From NCBI RefSeq assembly GCF_001651035.1, contig NZ_LXRG01000065.1, positions 124,001 through 188,000 of the forward strand: DNA of 64,000 nucleotides, read 5' to 3'. The notes beneath the pieces are model-generated. The model made no database searches. It was not told the DNA's origin and was given only the letters and a program-made list of their open reading frames with translations. This DNA comes from Halomonas sp. ALS9 (GTDB taxonomy: Bacteria > Pseudomonadota > Gammaproteobacteria > Pseudomonadales > Halomonadaceae). Both the position numbers and the translations under genes were made by a program. Of this stretch, positions 18,541 through 26,525 are shown in pieces; within the stretch, counting starts at the first letter, position 1, and each line of letters begins with the position of its first letter.

Positions 18541-19090
18541 CGGCGGCGCACGCTCCGGTAAAAGTGAGGCTGCCGAGCAGCTGGCGCTCAGCGCGGCTGG
18601 TACGGATAGCTGTTACTACCTTGCCACCGCCAACGTGTATGACGATGAGATGGCCGAGCGAGTGGCACGACACCAGCAGGCGAGGAACGCGCAAGGGCAA
18701 AGCGTCAATTGGATAACGATTGAGGCGCCGCTAGCGATTGATCAAGCGTTGGCAGGCGTGCCTGATGGCAGTGCGGTGCTGCTGGATTGCCTAACCCTAT
18801 GGGCCAGCCAAGTGCTATACGCCAGTTCCCTTAGCGCAGAGGAGGGCTTGGAGCTGCTGCAACGGGCCATGCAAAGCGCTAAAGCTCGCCATATTCAGTT
18901 GGTGATTGTCTCCAACGACATTAACGAATCGCTACCGCCTAGCGATAATGAGACCTGGCGCTACCTGACGTTTCTTCAGCGTGCTCACCGCTGGGTAGCG
19001 GCAGAGGCGGACTCAGTGCTAGAAGTGGTCGCGGGCTGTGCCATTGAATGGAAAAATGACGGAAAGCTTCTTTGGAAGAGAGCACTGTGA
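18524..19090 (+). CDS. cobU: Adenosylcobinamide kinase/guanylyltransferase CobU, atypical C-terminus
   Basis: CobU/CobP phosphorylates adenosylcobinamide and transfers GMP to give adenosylcobinamide-GDP. The 188-residue protein keeps the P-loop GGARSGKS (7-14), the YLATANVYDDEMAERVARH block and the His at 50 that corresponds to the guanylylated His. Where CobU normally has EVGxGIVPxxxxxRxFRD, this protein reads NDINESLPPSDNETWRYL (about 131-148), so that motif is not recognisable. A second short CobU-like gene at 20399 keeps the missing motif. The gene overlaps cobD by 17 bp and cobS by 4 bp. Confidence 0.85.
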   Translation: MIVFVSGGARSGKSEAAEQLALSAAGTDSCYYLATANVYDDEMAERVARHQQARNAQGQSVNWITIEAPLAIDQALAGVPDGSAVLLDCLTLWASQVLYASSLSAEEGLELLQRAMQSAKARHIQLVIVSNDINESLPPSDNETWRYLTFLQRAHRWVAAEADSVLEVVAGCAIEWKNDGKLLWKRAL

Positions 19091-19857
19091 AAAACGTTCT
19101 ATTCGGTTTTGTGCTGGCCCTTCAGTTTTTGACGCGCATCCCGATTCCCATTGCCGCCCCCTGGACACCCGACACTCGTCGCTGGGCGGTACGCGCTTAT
19201 CCCTTGGTGGGTCTGTTGATCGGCAGTTTGCTGGTGATGCTGGCATTTGCGATGCACAACGCTCCCACACCGATCACCGCGCTGGCGATATTAAGCGTCT
19301 GGGTGGCCCTCTCAGGTGGGCTGCACCTGGATGGTGTGATGGATGTCGCCGATGCCCTGGGCAGCAATCAGCCCCTGGCGCGCCGCTGGGAGATTATGAA
19401 AGACCCGCAAATCGGTAGCTTTGGTATCCTGGCGCTGGTGTTTCTACTCGCCTGGAAGGGGGTATTGCTATGGGCATTGCTTACCTATCAAGCGCCGCTC
19501 TGGTGGCTGCTGGTGGTGCCCGCGCTAGGGCGCTGGGGGGGCGTTGCCTTGCTAGTGCTGACGCCCTGCGCCCAGCCGAAAGGCCTGGCGAGGAGCTGGC
19601 AACAGTCGCTTAGCGGCCAGGATGTGGCACTGGGGCTGGTACCGCTGGCGGTTATCGCGCTATTAGCCTCCAGTCTGGTGCTGTGGGGGCTAACGGTCAT
19701 GGTTTTTGTGGTACTAATGCGCTGGTTTATGTTGCGACTGTTTAATGGCATTAACGGCGATATGGTCGGTGCCACCATTGAAGGAGGAGAGCTTTGGCTA
19801 CTGATCTTAATGTGGAGCTGGTGGCAGTTCGCCACGGTATCACCGCTTGGAATTTAG
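19087..19857 (+). CDS. cobS: Adenosylcobinamide-GDP ribazoletransferase
   Basis: Membrane cobalamin (5-phosphate) synthase that joins adenosylcobinamide-GDP to alpha-ribazole. It has 256 residues, FALQFLTRIP-like N-terminus (VLALQFLTRIPIP), GGLHLDGVMDVADALG (metal-binding Asp cluster, about residue 77) and six or so membrane segments. I took the GTG at 19087 because GGAAGAG is 6 bases upstream and the frame overlaps the cobU stop; a TTG at 19072 is possible. Its last 64 bp overlap cobC, a long overlap even for this compact operon. Confidence 0.92.
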   Translation: MKNVLFGFVLALQFLTRIPIPIAAPWTPDTRRWAVRAYPLVGLLIGSLLVMLAFAMHNAPTPITALAILSVWVALSGGLHLDGVMDVADALGSNQPLARRWEIMKDPQIGSFGILALVFLLAWKGVLLWALLTYQAPLWWLLVVPALGRWGGVALLVLTPCAQPKGLARSWQQSLSGQDVALGLVPLAVIALLASSLVLWGLTVMVFVVLMRWFMLRLFNGINGDMVGATIEGGELWLLILMWSWWQFATVSPLGI

Positions 19858-20447
19858 AACGCCGTTATCAAGGCCAGCAAGATATTCCGCTGCTGTTTCC
19901 CGATGCAGAAACAGGGTTGCTGGCGCTGCGTGATGCGCTGTTTGATGAGCGTTTAGATGCTATTTACTCTAGTGATCTGCAACGCTGCCAGCAAACCTTG
20001 GAATGGGCCCAGGCCGCAAAAGAGGGGCTTCCAGTAATGCTGGAGCCACGCCTGCGGGAGCTCGATTTTGGTGAATACGAAGGCAAGGTTTACGACGAGC
20101 TAAAGGATTTACCCCATTACCGCGCCTGGATTGATAGCGTCGGCGAGTTGCAGATTCCCAGCGGCGAATCGGCGGCTCAATTGCGTAAGCGTCTAGACGC
20201 TTGGCTGGATAACGTGGCAATAAATGCCCAAGAGGGTGGCCACAAAAAAATTCTAGTCGTTACCCACGGTGGCGTGATTCGTGAGCTGCGCCGCCGCTTT
20301 GAAACCATTCATTTTTGGGATGGCACGGTAGCTCAGGCCCAAGGCAGGCGCTGGCAACTGATTTATAAGCAAAACGAACAAGGCAAAGAGGAATGGCAAT
20401 GCAGCTCTTCATCGGCGGTGCCTGCGCTGGAAAGCGCGACGCCGTAG
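19794..20447 (+). CDS. cobC: Histidine phosphatase, alpha-ribazole phosphatase-like
   Basis: Phosphoglycerate mutase-like histidine phosphatase, likely removing phosphate from alpha-ribazole 5-phosphate or cobalamin 5-phosphate. It has 217 residues, the catalytic RHG at 13-15 (VAVRHGITAWN), the acid residue in LRELDFGEYEG (about 85) and the second His in VVTHGGVIRE (about 156). The TTG start at 19794 has a strong GGAGGAGAG upstream and lies inside cobS; a GTG at 19812 is the next candidate. The neighbours identify the role; the family alone would not. Confidence 0.85.
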   Translation: MATDLNVELVAVRHGITAWNLERRYQGQQDIPLLFPDAETGLLALRDALFDERLDAIYSSDLQRCQQTLEWAQAAKEGLPVMLEPRLRELDFGEYEGKVYDELKDLPHYRAWIDSVGELQIPSGESAAQLRKRLDAWLDNVAINAQEGGHKKILVVTHGGVIRELRRRFETIHFWDGTVAQAQGRRWQLIYKQNEQGKEEWQCSSSSAVPALESATP

Positions 20448-20824
20448 CGGCTCGCTTTCCCGACGCTTTATGGCATCGGCTAATGCCGGGTCAGCAACTG
20501 GCGGCGTGCCAGCAAACGCTGATTGCTGATAGACCGCTGGTGATAAGCGGTGTGCTTGCCTGGCTAGAAGCCGCGTTAGTAAACGCGGAAAACGACCCTT
20601 TGCGCCAGCAGTGGCAGGGCGATATGACACAGCTCTGCCAGCGTGCCAAACAGTTAAATGCGGCGTTAGTTATCATCACTACCGAAGTCGGCCGCGGCAT
20701 TGTGCCCATGCAGCCCGAACAGCGCCGCCTGCGTGATTTAAACGGCTGGTTTAACCAAGACGCCTCTGTTCAGGCCAAGCAGGTGTGGTATGTGCGGCAT
20801 GGGCTGCTGATGGCGATTAAGTAG
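20399..20824 (+). CDS. Short CobU-like protein
   Basis: A 141-residue homologue of CobU/CobP. It keeps a variant P-loop GGACAGKR (6-13), and a motif TTEVGRGIVPMQPEQRRLRDL (about 94-114) that matches the conserved CobU EVGxGIVP motif missing from the full-length gene at 18524. It lacks the central ATAxxxDDEM...RxxxH block and so the normal guanylylation His. It overlaps cobC by 49 bp, and the ATG at 20399 follows AAGAGGA at a good distance. It may complement the other CobU, be regulatory, or be a decaying duplicate. It is the last gene of the operon before the btuB riboswitch. Confidence 0.75.
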   Translation: MQLFIGGACAGKRDAVAARFPDALWHRLMPGQQLAACQQTLIADRPLVISGVLAWLEAALVNAENDPLRQQWQGDMTQLCQRAKQLNAALVIITTEVGRGIVPMQPEQRRLRDLNGWFNQDASVQAKQVWYVRHGLLMAIK

Positions 20825-20904
20825 CCACTGAAACTTTTGCTTAACAGTGTCATGCCACCTCCAATTGACCGCCCCCCAACAAGTTGCTAGCTTACGCCCA
20901 CTCT

Positions 20905-21100
20905 CAGGTGCTGGCGGTGTAAAAAGCCTCTAGTGAAACGGGAAGTTGGTGATTTACGTGATTCCAACGCTGCCCCCGCAACGGTGATCGAGATAACAAC
21001 GGCTATAACGCCACTGTGCTTATGCACGGGAAGGTGGTCGTTCGGAAAGAATGGTTCTTTGCTAGAGACATCTTTCGCTCGTCAGCCCGGAGACCGGCCC
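20905..21100 (+). ncRNA. Cobalamin riboswitch upstream of btuB
   Basis: The leader has the conserved cobalamin riboswitch landmarks in order: AACGGGAAG (20938-20946), the core GCTGCCCCCGCAACGGTGA (20970-20988), CACTG and GGGAAGG, and the closing GTCAGCCCGGAGACCGGCC (21081-21099). Downstream hairpins (CGGTTC/GAACCG around 21109-21126) could be part of the switch that hides the btuB ribosome site. High adenosylcobalamin would turn off uptake genes btuBFCD. Ends are approximate. Confidence 0.93.
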
Positions 21101-21275
21101 GAGAGTAACGGTTCTCGCCTGAACCGATACATGCCGAGACGCGGTGGGTGCTCTCAGGGCGATTAACGGTGGCACGACGCAATTATGCAGTGCGACCGTG
21201 ATTTCCTTGTCTTGTCCTGCGCTCGGTCAATAAAACGACGTTGTGCGGGTGAGCACGACGAGCAAGGGATCCTCC

Positions 21276-23096
21276 ATGAACCACCGTTTCCACACCACCG
21301 CCAAACGGGCGGCGTTTAGTATGGCTGCTTTACCGCTAGCCTTTCACATCCAGGCCGAGGCCCAATACGCCGAAGCGACGACCGAATTAGCCACGCTTGA
21401 TCCTGTCGTAGTGACCGCTGTGTTAGCGCCGCGCACTGCCAACGAGAGCCTTTCATCGGTTAGCGTGCTGGACGAAGCCACTTTTCGCCGCCAAGATCCC
21501 ACCAGCTTGAGCGATCTTCTGCGCGGCCAGCCGGGTGTTGATATCACCAGCAACGGCAGCTTTGGTAAAAACAGCAGCGTTTACCTGCGTGGTACGCCCA
21601 GCGATGCCTCCGTGCTGATGATCGACGGTATTCGCCTGCGATCTGCCACGGCGGGCGGCGCCGCATTTCAGTATCTAGACCCACGCATATTTGATCGCGC
21701 GGAAATCGTACGCGGCCCACGCGGTAGCCTTTACGGTGCGGATGCGGTCGGTGGTGTCATTCAGCTGTTTACCCCTGATGGCGACGAAGAGGGCCCGCGC
21801 CCCAGAATCTCAGTGGGCGGTGGTTCCTTTAATACCCAGCGTTTAAGCGCAGGCGTTTCTGGCCGTGAGGGGGGCACACGCTACAGCTTTGCCGCTAGCC
21901 ATTTCAATACCGATGGCCAGCCCGTTCGTCGCGGCGGTGACGACAAAGGCTACGACAATACGTCGGCGCTGGCCCGCGTTGCACATACCTTTGAGAGTGG
22001 CGCTGAAGTCGGCATGCTGGCGCTGCGCGCGCGCGGTAACAACGAATATGACGGTGGAGAGAATGACTTCGTCCAGCAGGTGACTGGCATCTACGGCGAG
22101 GTGCCGGTAACCGATACCTGGCAGAGTCGCCTGACCCTTAGCGAAGCCCGCGACGAGCTGGATACGCTAGATAATTTTGGCGACTCGATCATTGATACCC
22201 GCACCCGAGCCGCCCGCTGGCAGAACAACCTTCAGTTTGGCGCCCATGAATTGATCGCTGGCGCTGAAATCAGTGAAGACCGCGTTTCAAGCACCAACGA
22301 TTTTGATGTCACCAGCCGCGATAACACCGCTGTGTTTACCCAAGGGCTGCTCGACTTCTCATCGTTTGCTATTCAAGCCAGCCTGCGTTACGACGACAAC
22401 GAAGCCTATGGCGATGAAGTCACCGGCAGCTTGGCGCTAGGCTACGAGCTGGATAACGATCACACACTGCGTGCCAGTGTAGGCACTGCGTTCAAAGCGC
22501 CGAGCTTTAATGATCTCTATTGGCCGGATTCGGGTAACCCCGATCTCAATCCGGAAACCTCTGAAACTGTTGAAGTGGGTGTTCGCGGCCAATACAGCCA
22601 GTGGTTCTGGGATTTGGCCGCCTTTCAAAACGACTACGATGATCTGATTGCCTGGGCACCAACATCGAGCGGTTTATGGGCACCGCAAAACGTTAACCGT
22701 GCGCGTATACGTGGTGCCGAGCTAGCCAGCGGAGTCGAGGTCAACGATTGGACACTCCAGGCTGCCTTTACCTATCTGGATCCGGAAGATCGAGATACCG
22801 GTAATCGCTTAGCCCGCCGTGCCAGTCAAAGTGTGCGCCTGGATGCAGACCGCGAGCTTGGCGATTGGTCGTTGGGCGGCTCGTTAGTGGCGCAGAGTTA
22901 CCGCTACGATAACGTCGCCAATACGCAACGATTAGGGGGCTATGGGCTGGTTAACCTGCGCGCAGGATGGCGGTTTGCGCCACTCTGGAGCGCTCGTGTT
23001 ACGCTAGAAAATGCCTTTGATAAAGAGTATTCGACGTCACGTGACTATATTAACGCTGGTCGAGCAGGATTCTTGAGTGTTCACTTTGGCCAATAG
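21276..23096 (+). CDS. btuB: TonB-dependent vitamin B12 receptor
   Basis: Outer-membrane beta-barrel that takes up cobalamin using TonB energy. It has 606 residues (E. coli BtuB 614), with a signal peptide ending near FHIQAEAQ, TonB box DPVVVTAV, a plug domain with LLRGQPGVDITSNGSFGKNSSVYLRG and YGADAVGGVIQLFT, and a barrel to the C-terminus. The ATG at 21276 was chosen because it gives a proper signal peptide. It follows the riboswitch and precedes btuF, btuC and btuD. The C-terminus ends in Gln rather than the usual aromatic residue, a small oddity. Confidence 0.94.
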   Translation: MNHRFHTTAKRAAFSMAALPLAFHIQAEAQYAEATTELATLDPVVVTAVLAPRTANESLSSVSVLDEATFRRQDPTSLSDLLRGQPGVDITSNGSFGKNSSVYLRGTPSDASVLMIDGIRLRSATAGGAAFQYLDPRIFDRAEIVRGPRGSLYGADAVGGVIQLFTPDGDEEGPRPRISVGGGSFNTQRLSAGVSGREGGTRYSFAASHFNTDGQPVRRGGDDKGYDNTSALARVAHTFESGAEVGMLALRARGNNEYDGGENDFVQQVTGIYGEVPVTDTWQSRLTLSEARDELDTLDNFGDSIIDTRTRAARWQNNLQFGAHELIAGAEISEDRVSSTNDFDVTSRDNTAVFTQGLLDFSSFAIQASLRYDDNEAYGDEVTGSLALGYELDNDHTLRASVGTAFKAPSFNDLYWPDSGNPDLNPETSETVEVGVRGQYSQWFWDLAAFQNDYDDLIAWAPTSSGLWAPQNVNRARIRGAELASGVEVNDWTLQAAFTYLDPEDRDTGNRLARRASQSVRLDADRELGDWSLGGSLVAQSYRYDNVANTQRLGGYGLVNLRAGWRFAPLWSARVTLENAFDKEYSTSRDYINAGRAGFLSVHFGQ

Positions 23097-24000
23097 AGCA
23101 AGGAGTGTTGCGCGTGGGGCCTTGGGCCTCGCGCTGTTGCTAATGTCGGCAGCGTCGTTGGGTCACGATCACTCGCGCTGCGTTGTGGATGATCGTGACC
23201 GTGAAGTGTGTCTTCATAACGCTGCCCAGCGCATCGCCACGCTCTCGCCCGGCGCCACTGAACTGACCTATGCGGCGGGCGCAGGGGATCAAGTGGTCGC
23301 CGTCGTCTCTTTTAGCGATTACCCGCCGGAAGCCCAACAAGTGGTCTCGGTGGGCAGCCATACCCGAATTGATCTAGAAACGCTGGTGAGGTTGGCACCT
23401 GATCTAGTCATTGGTTGGGTGACCGGCAACCCCGCCGAACAACTTGAAACCCTTGAAGCCCTGGGCATGCCTGTGTTCTATATCGAACCCCGCGATGTAG
23501 CAGGCGTGGCCAGTGCCATTGAGCGCTTGGCGCGATTGGCAGGCACTGAGGTGGTCGGGCAGACGGTGGCCGATAATTTCCGCGACACCATGGCCGCGCT
23601 TGCGTCGCGCTACCGAGATCGCGACCCAGTAACCACGTTCTACCAAGTGTGGGATGAGCCGCTAATGAGCATTAACGACCAGCACCTGATCGGTCAGGTG
23701 ATCGAGATTTGCGGTGGTCAAAATGTGTTTGGCGGGCTGTCGCGGCGGGTGCCGCGTATCGATGATGAGGCCGTGTTAGCCGCGAATCCTGAAGCAATTG
23801 TTGCCGGGGGTATGGGCGAAGAGAATCGCCACTGGCTGACCCACTGGGAGCAGTACCCCAATCTGAAGGCCGTGGCCGAAGACAATCTCTTTTTTGTGCC
23901 GCCTTCGTTGATCCAACGGCCTACGCCGCGGCTGATGGAGGGCACACAGATACTCTGTGAGAAGCTGGATATTGCACGCCAAAAGCGTGGGCGCAGTTAA
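23077..24000 (+). CDS. btuF: Cobalamin ABC transporter periplasmic binding protein
   Basis: A 307-residue BtuF-like class III binding protein. A signal peptide (MFTLANRARSVARGALGLALL...) is followed by RIATLSPGATELTYAAGAGDQVVAV, typical of BtuF, two lobes and the bridging helix. The GTG at 23077 starts inside the end of btuB (20-bp overlap), with AGGA upstream. Adjacent btuC/btuD and the upstream riboswitch indicate cobalamin or another corrinoid as ligand. Confidence 0.9.
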   Translation: MFTLANRARSVARGALGLALLLMSAASLGHDHSRCVVDDRDREVCLHNAAQRIATLSPGATELTYAAGAGDQVVAVVSFSDYPPEAQQVVSVGSHTRIDLETLVRLAPDLVIGWVTGNPAEQLETLEALGMPVFYIEPRDVAGVASAIERLARLAGTEVVGQTVADNFRDTMAALASRYRDRDPVTTFYQVWDEPLMSINDQHLIGQVIEICGGQNVFGGLSRRVPRIDDEAVLAANPEAIVAGGMGEENRHWLTHWEQYPNLKAVAEDNLFFVPPSLIQRPTPRLMEGTQILCEKLDIARQKRGRS

Positions 24001-24986
24001 TGCTTTCACGCTTGGGTCTGCCGCTTAGCCTGCTATTACTAGCGGCGTTGGCGTCGCTGATCATCGCCCTTGGAGTTGGCAGTGCGCAGATTTCTCCGGC
24101 GCAAATTTGGGACGTTGCACTTGGTCATATAGGGCAGAGTGGAGATGACGCTCTGGCGCGCACCATGGTGATGGAGTTGCGCCTACCTAGGGCACTCTCG
24201 GCGTTTGCTGTCGGCGGTTTGTTGGCGGTCGCGGGCGCCTTGATGCAGGTACTACTGCGCAATCCTCTCGCTGACCCTTATGTGCTGGGGCTTTCCGGCG
24301 GTGCCTCGATTGGCGCGCTGGCGGCCATGCTGGGTGGTCTCGGCGGGCTGGCGATTTCAGGTTCGGCCTTTGGCGGTGCGCTTTTTTCTACTTTTTTAGT
24401 GTTTGGCTTGGCCCACGGCAGCGGAAGTTGGACGCCTTCGCGATTACTGCTTACCGGCGTAGTGGTCGCGGCGGGGTGGGGCGCGGTGATTACGCTAATG
24501 CTGGCGATGAGCCCCGCCGAACGCCTGCCGGGCATGCTCTACTGGCTGATGGGCGATCTCTCCTACGCGCGAACACCTTGGCCGCCGCTTCTACTATTAT
24601 TGGCTACCTGCGTGGTACTGATTCCGCTGGGGCGTAGCCTGAATGTGCTGGCCCGTGGCCCGCAGCAAGCCGCCGCGCTGGGCGTTGCGGTTAGGCCGCT
24701 GGAGTGGGGTATTTACGTTGCCGCCAGCCTGCTCACCGCTGCGGCCGTGACCACCGCAGGCAGCATTGGTTTTGTCGGGTTGGTGGTGCCGCATATGTTG
24801 CGCCTGCTGTTAGGCAACGACCAGCGACTGATACTGCCTGCCTGCGCACTGGCGGGCGGCACGCTTTTAGTGCTGGCCGATACTCTGGCGCGCACCATGA
24901 TCGCCCCGGAACAGCTGCCCGTTGGGGTAATCACGGCACTATTGGGCGTGCCCACCTTCCTGTTCCTGCTCTACCGGAGCCGCTGA
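24000..24986 (+). CDS. btuC: Cobalamin ABC transporter permease
   Basis: A 328-residue FecCD-family permease with about ten membrane helices. Family blocks LRLPRALSAFAVGGLLAVAG (about 60-79), RNPLADPYVLGLSGGASIGA (about 88-107) and SIGFVGLVVPHMLRLLLG (about 252-269) are present. The start overlaps the btuF stop by one base and its stop overlaps the btuD start, so BtuF, C and D should be made in fixed ratio. Confidence 0.93.
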   Translation: MLSRLGLPLSLLLLAALASLIIALGVGSAQISPAQIWDVALGHIGQSGDDALARTMVMELRLPRALSAFAVGGLLAVAGALMQVLLRNPLADPYVLGLSGGASIGALAAMLGGLGGLAISGSAFGGALFSTFLVFGLAHGSGSWTPSRLLLTGVVVAAGWGAVITLMLAMSPAERLPGMLYWLMGDLSYARTPWPPLLLLLATCVVLIPLGRSLNVLARGPQQAAALGVAVRPLEWGIYVAASLLTAAAVTTAGSIGFVGLVVPHMLRLLLGNDQRLILPACALAGGTLLVLADTLARTMIAPEQLPVGVITALLGVPTFLFLLYRSR

Positions 24987-25756
24987 TGAGCGTACTGGCT
25001 ACCCGAGACCTCATCATCGACGTGCCCGAACGCGCAGGAGGTACGCCGTTAAACCTAGTCATTGAACCAGGCCAGGTGTGGGGAGTGTTAGGCCCTAACG
25101 GGGCGGGTAAAACCACGCTGCTGCATACCTTGGCAGGGCTGCATGCTCCACGTTCAGGCAGCGTTCAACTCAACGACACAACGCTTGGTCAACTGCGCCG
25201 CCGCCACATCGCCCAGCGTTTAGGCGTGGTATTTCAAGATCGCCAGGATGGATTCCCGGCGACCGTGCTGGAAACGGCACTGATTGGTCGCCATCCCTAC
25301 CTATCCCCATGGCAGATGGAGGGCGCCGATGACTACGCCCGCGCCGAAGCTGCTCTGGAGTGCCTGGATGTGGCGCATCTACGTGACCGCTTGGTCAGCA
25401 CGCTTTCTGGCGGCGAGCGCCAGCGGGTGGCAATAGCTACTGTACTGACCCAGGCGCCCAACCTGTGGTTGGCCGACGAGCCCACCAACCATCTTGATCT
25501 GCACCACCAGAGCGCTGTAATGACGCTGATGGCGGAGCAGGCTGCCAAGGGGCAAGCCGTGGTGATGTGTCTACATGACTTAAATCTGGCGGCGCGCTGG
25601 TGCGACCATATTTTACTGATCTATCCTAATGGGGAGGCGTGCTGGGGCCCGCGAGATAGCATGCTGGTGCCCAGTGCTTTAGTACGCCTCTACCGCCAGC
25701 GACTAGCAGTGGTAGAAGTGGATGGCGCGCCGGTGTTTGTGCCGATAAAAGGGTGA
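24986..25756 (+). CDS. btuD: Cobalamin ABC transporter ATPase
   Basis: A 256-residue ATPase with Walker A GPNGAGKTT (about 36-44), Q-loop FQDRQDG, signature LSGGERQRVAIA, Walker B LWLADEPTNHLD and the switch His in CLHDLN. The true start is the ATG at 24986, overlapping the btuC stop (ATGA); the longer open frame before it is antisense-like read-through of btuC in another frame. Last gene of the riboswitch-btuBFCD operon. Confidence 0.93.
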   Translation: MSVLATRDLIIDVPERAGGTPLNLVIEPGQVWGVLGPNGAGKTTLLHTLAGLHAPRSGSVQLNDTTLGQLRRRHIAQRLGVVFQDRQDGFPATVLETALIGRHPYLSPWQMEGADDYARAEAALECLDVAHLRDRLVSTLSGGERQRVAIATVLTQAPNLWLADEPTNHLDLHHQSAVMTLMAEQAAKGQAVVMCLHDLNLAARWCDHILLIYPNGEACWGPRDSMLVPSALVRLYRQRLAVVEVDGAPVFVPIKG

Positions 25757-25803
25757 TGCTGATTTTAATCCGCTGCCAAATCATCAAATGCTGCGGGAAA
25801 AGG

Positions 25804-26094
25804 TTATTTAACGCGTTGATTGGCAATCTTATTGACTTCTTCAACGCGCCTGGCCCCCACGGTGATAATTAATACCTGAATGGCGTCACCGTCCACTTTG
25901 TAAACAATGCGAATGTTGCCGGTGCGCATCCGCCGACATCCCGCCAGGGCACCCCGTAGCGGTTTTCCAAGTTTACCGGGTTCTCCGTCGCGGATGCGTT
26001 CCTCGATGACGTCAAGGATACGGTTAGCGGCGGCAGCACCCAGCCTGGTCAAATCCCGTTGGACGTCAGGGTGGTAAATAACCTGCCAAGCCAT
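25804..26094 (-). CDS. RelE/ParE-family toxin
   Basis: A 96-residue RelE-superfamily protein, predicted ribosome-dependent mRNA interferase or gyrase poison. The core pattern is intact: N-terminal WQVIYHPDVQRDLTRL, then GNIRIVYKVDGD and VLIITVGARRVEEV near the C-terminus. Its start lies 3 bp after the stop of the antitoxin reading frame, as in normal relBE pairs. That antitoxin is frameshifted (see 26098-26333), so how the cell tolerates an apparently intact toxin is unclear; the toxin may be unexpressed or inactive. Confidence 0.8.
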   Translation of the reverse strand: MAWQVIYHPDVQRDLTRLGAAAANRILDVIEERIRDGEPGKLGKPLRGALAGCRRMRTGNIRIVYKVDGDAIQVLIITVGARRVEEVNKIANQRVK

Positions 26095-26097
26095 TGA

Positions 26098-26333
26098 TTA
26101 TTCGCCCTGGCTGAAGAGCAAGCGCATATCGTCGTGGGAGACCGCCTGGTCAGCTTGGAAGATTGCCAAGCGGTCTCGAGCGGCAGAGCTTCCAATTCGT
26201 CTATCAACTTCTGGTACTCCTGAACATTCATAAGGACGGCTGCTGACAGGTTGTCTTGGTACTCAATTAGAAAACGCTTTGACTTTAAATGTACGGTAGA
26301 AGTGATGGCCCACCATGAAAGCTCCTCAACCAT
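26098..26333 (-). pseudogene. Phd/YefM-type antitoxin, frameshifted
   Basis: The frame from 26333 reads a typical antitoxin middle part (LSAAVLMNVQEYQKLIDELEAL) but then runs through the toxin start. One base missing near 26178-26182 would restore the other frame, which gives RLAIFQADQAVSHDDMRLLF and stops at 26098-26100, 3 bp before the toxin start. This spacing and the antitoxin-like tail argue that the gene was intact and later lost one base. The N-terminal DNA-binding half is also poorly conserved. Confidence 0.7.
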
Positions 26334-26402
26334 CTAGTGAATGTATTGCACTCTGGGTCTACGTTCACCCAGCTATTGAAAAATAAATAATAAACCATTG
26401 GC

Positions 26403-26442
26403 TAAATTGTTTTCACGGAATTTTCTTTTTCTAAACAATTTA
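26403..26442. promoter_or_regulatory. Inverted repeat before the HemB island operon
   Basis: TAAATTGTTT (26403-26412) and AAACAATTTA (26433-26442) are exact inverted 10-bp arms 20 bp apart. They lie 84 bp upstream of the first gene of the island operon and could be an operator, for example for the AraC-type regulator of the same island. No expression evidence. Confidence 0.4.
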
Positions 26443-26525
26443 TGTCTTAAGTGAAAAAGTCATTCGTTGAGTTTCAGGAGGATAATAAGCGTTGTGTTGT
26501 CAACCGTTATAAAGAGGCCGTACGA

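Noticed and set aside
24704..24985. N-terminal extension of btuD
   Set aside because: Out-of-frame reading of btuC; the ATG at 24986 overlapping the btuC stop gives a normal-length ATPase.
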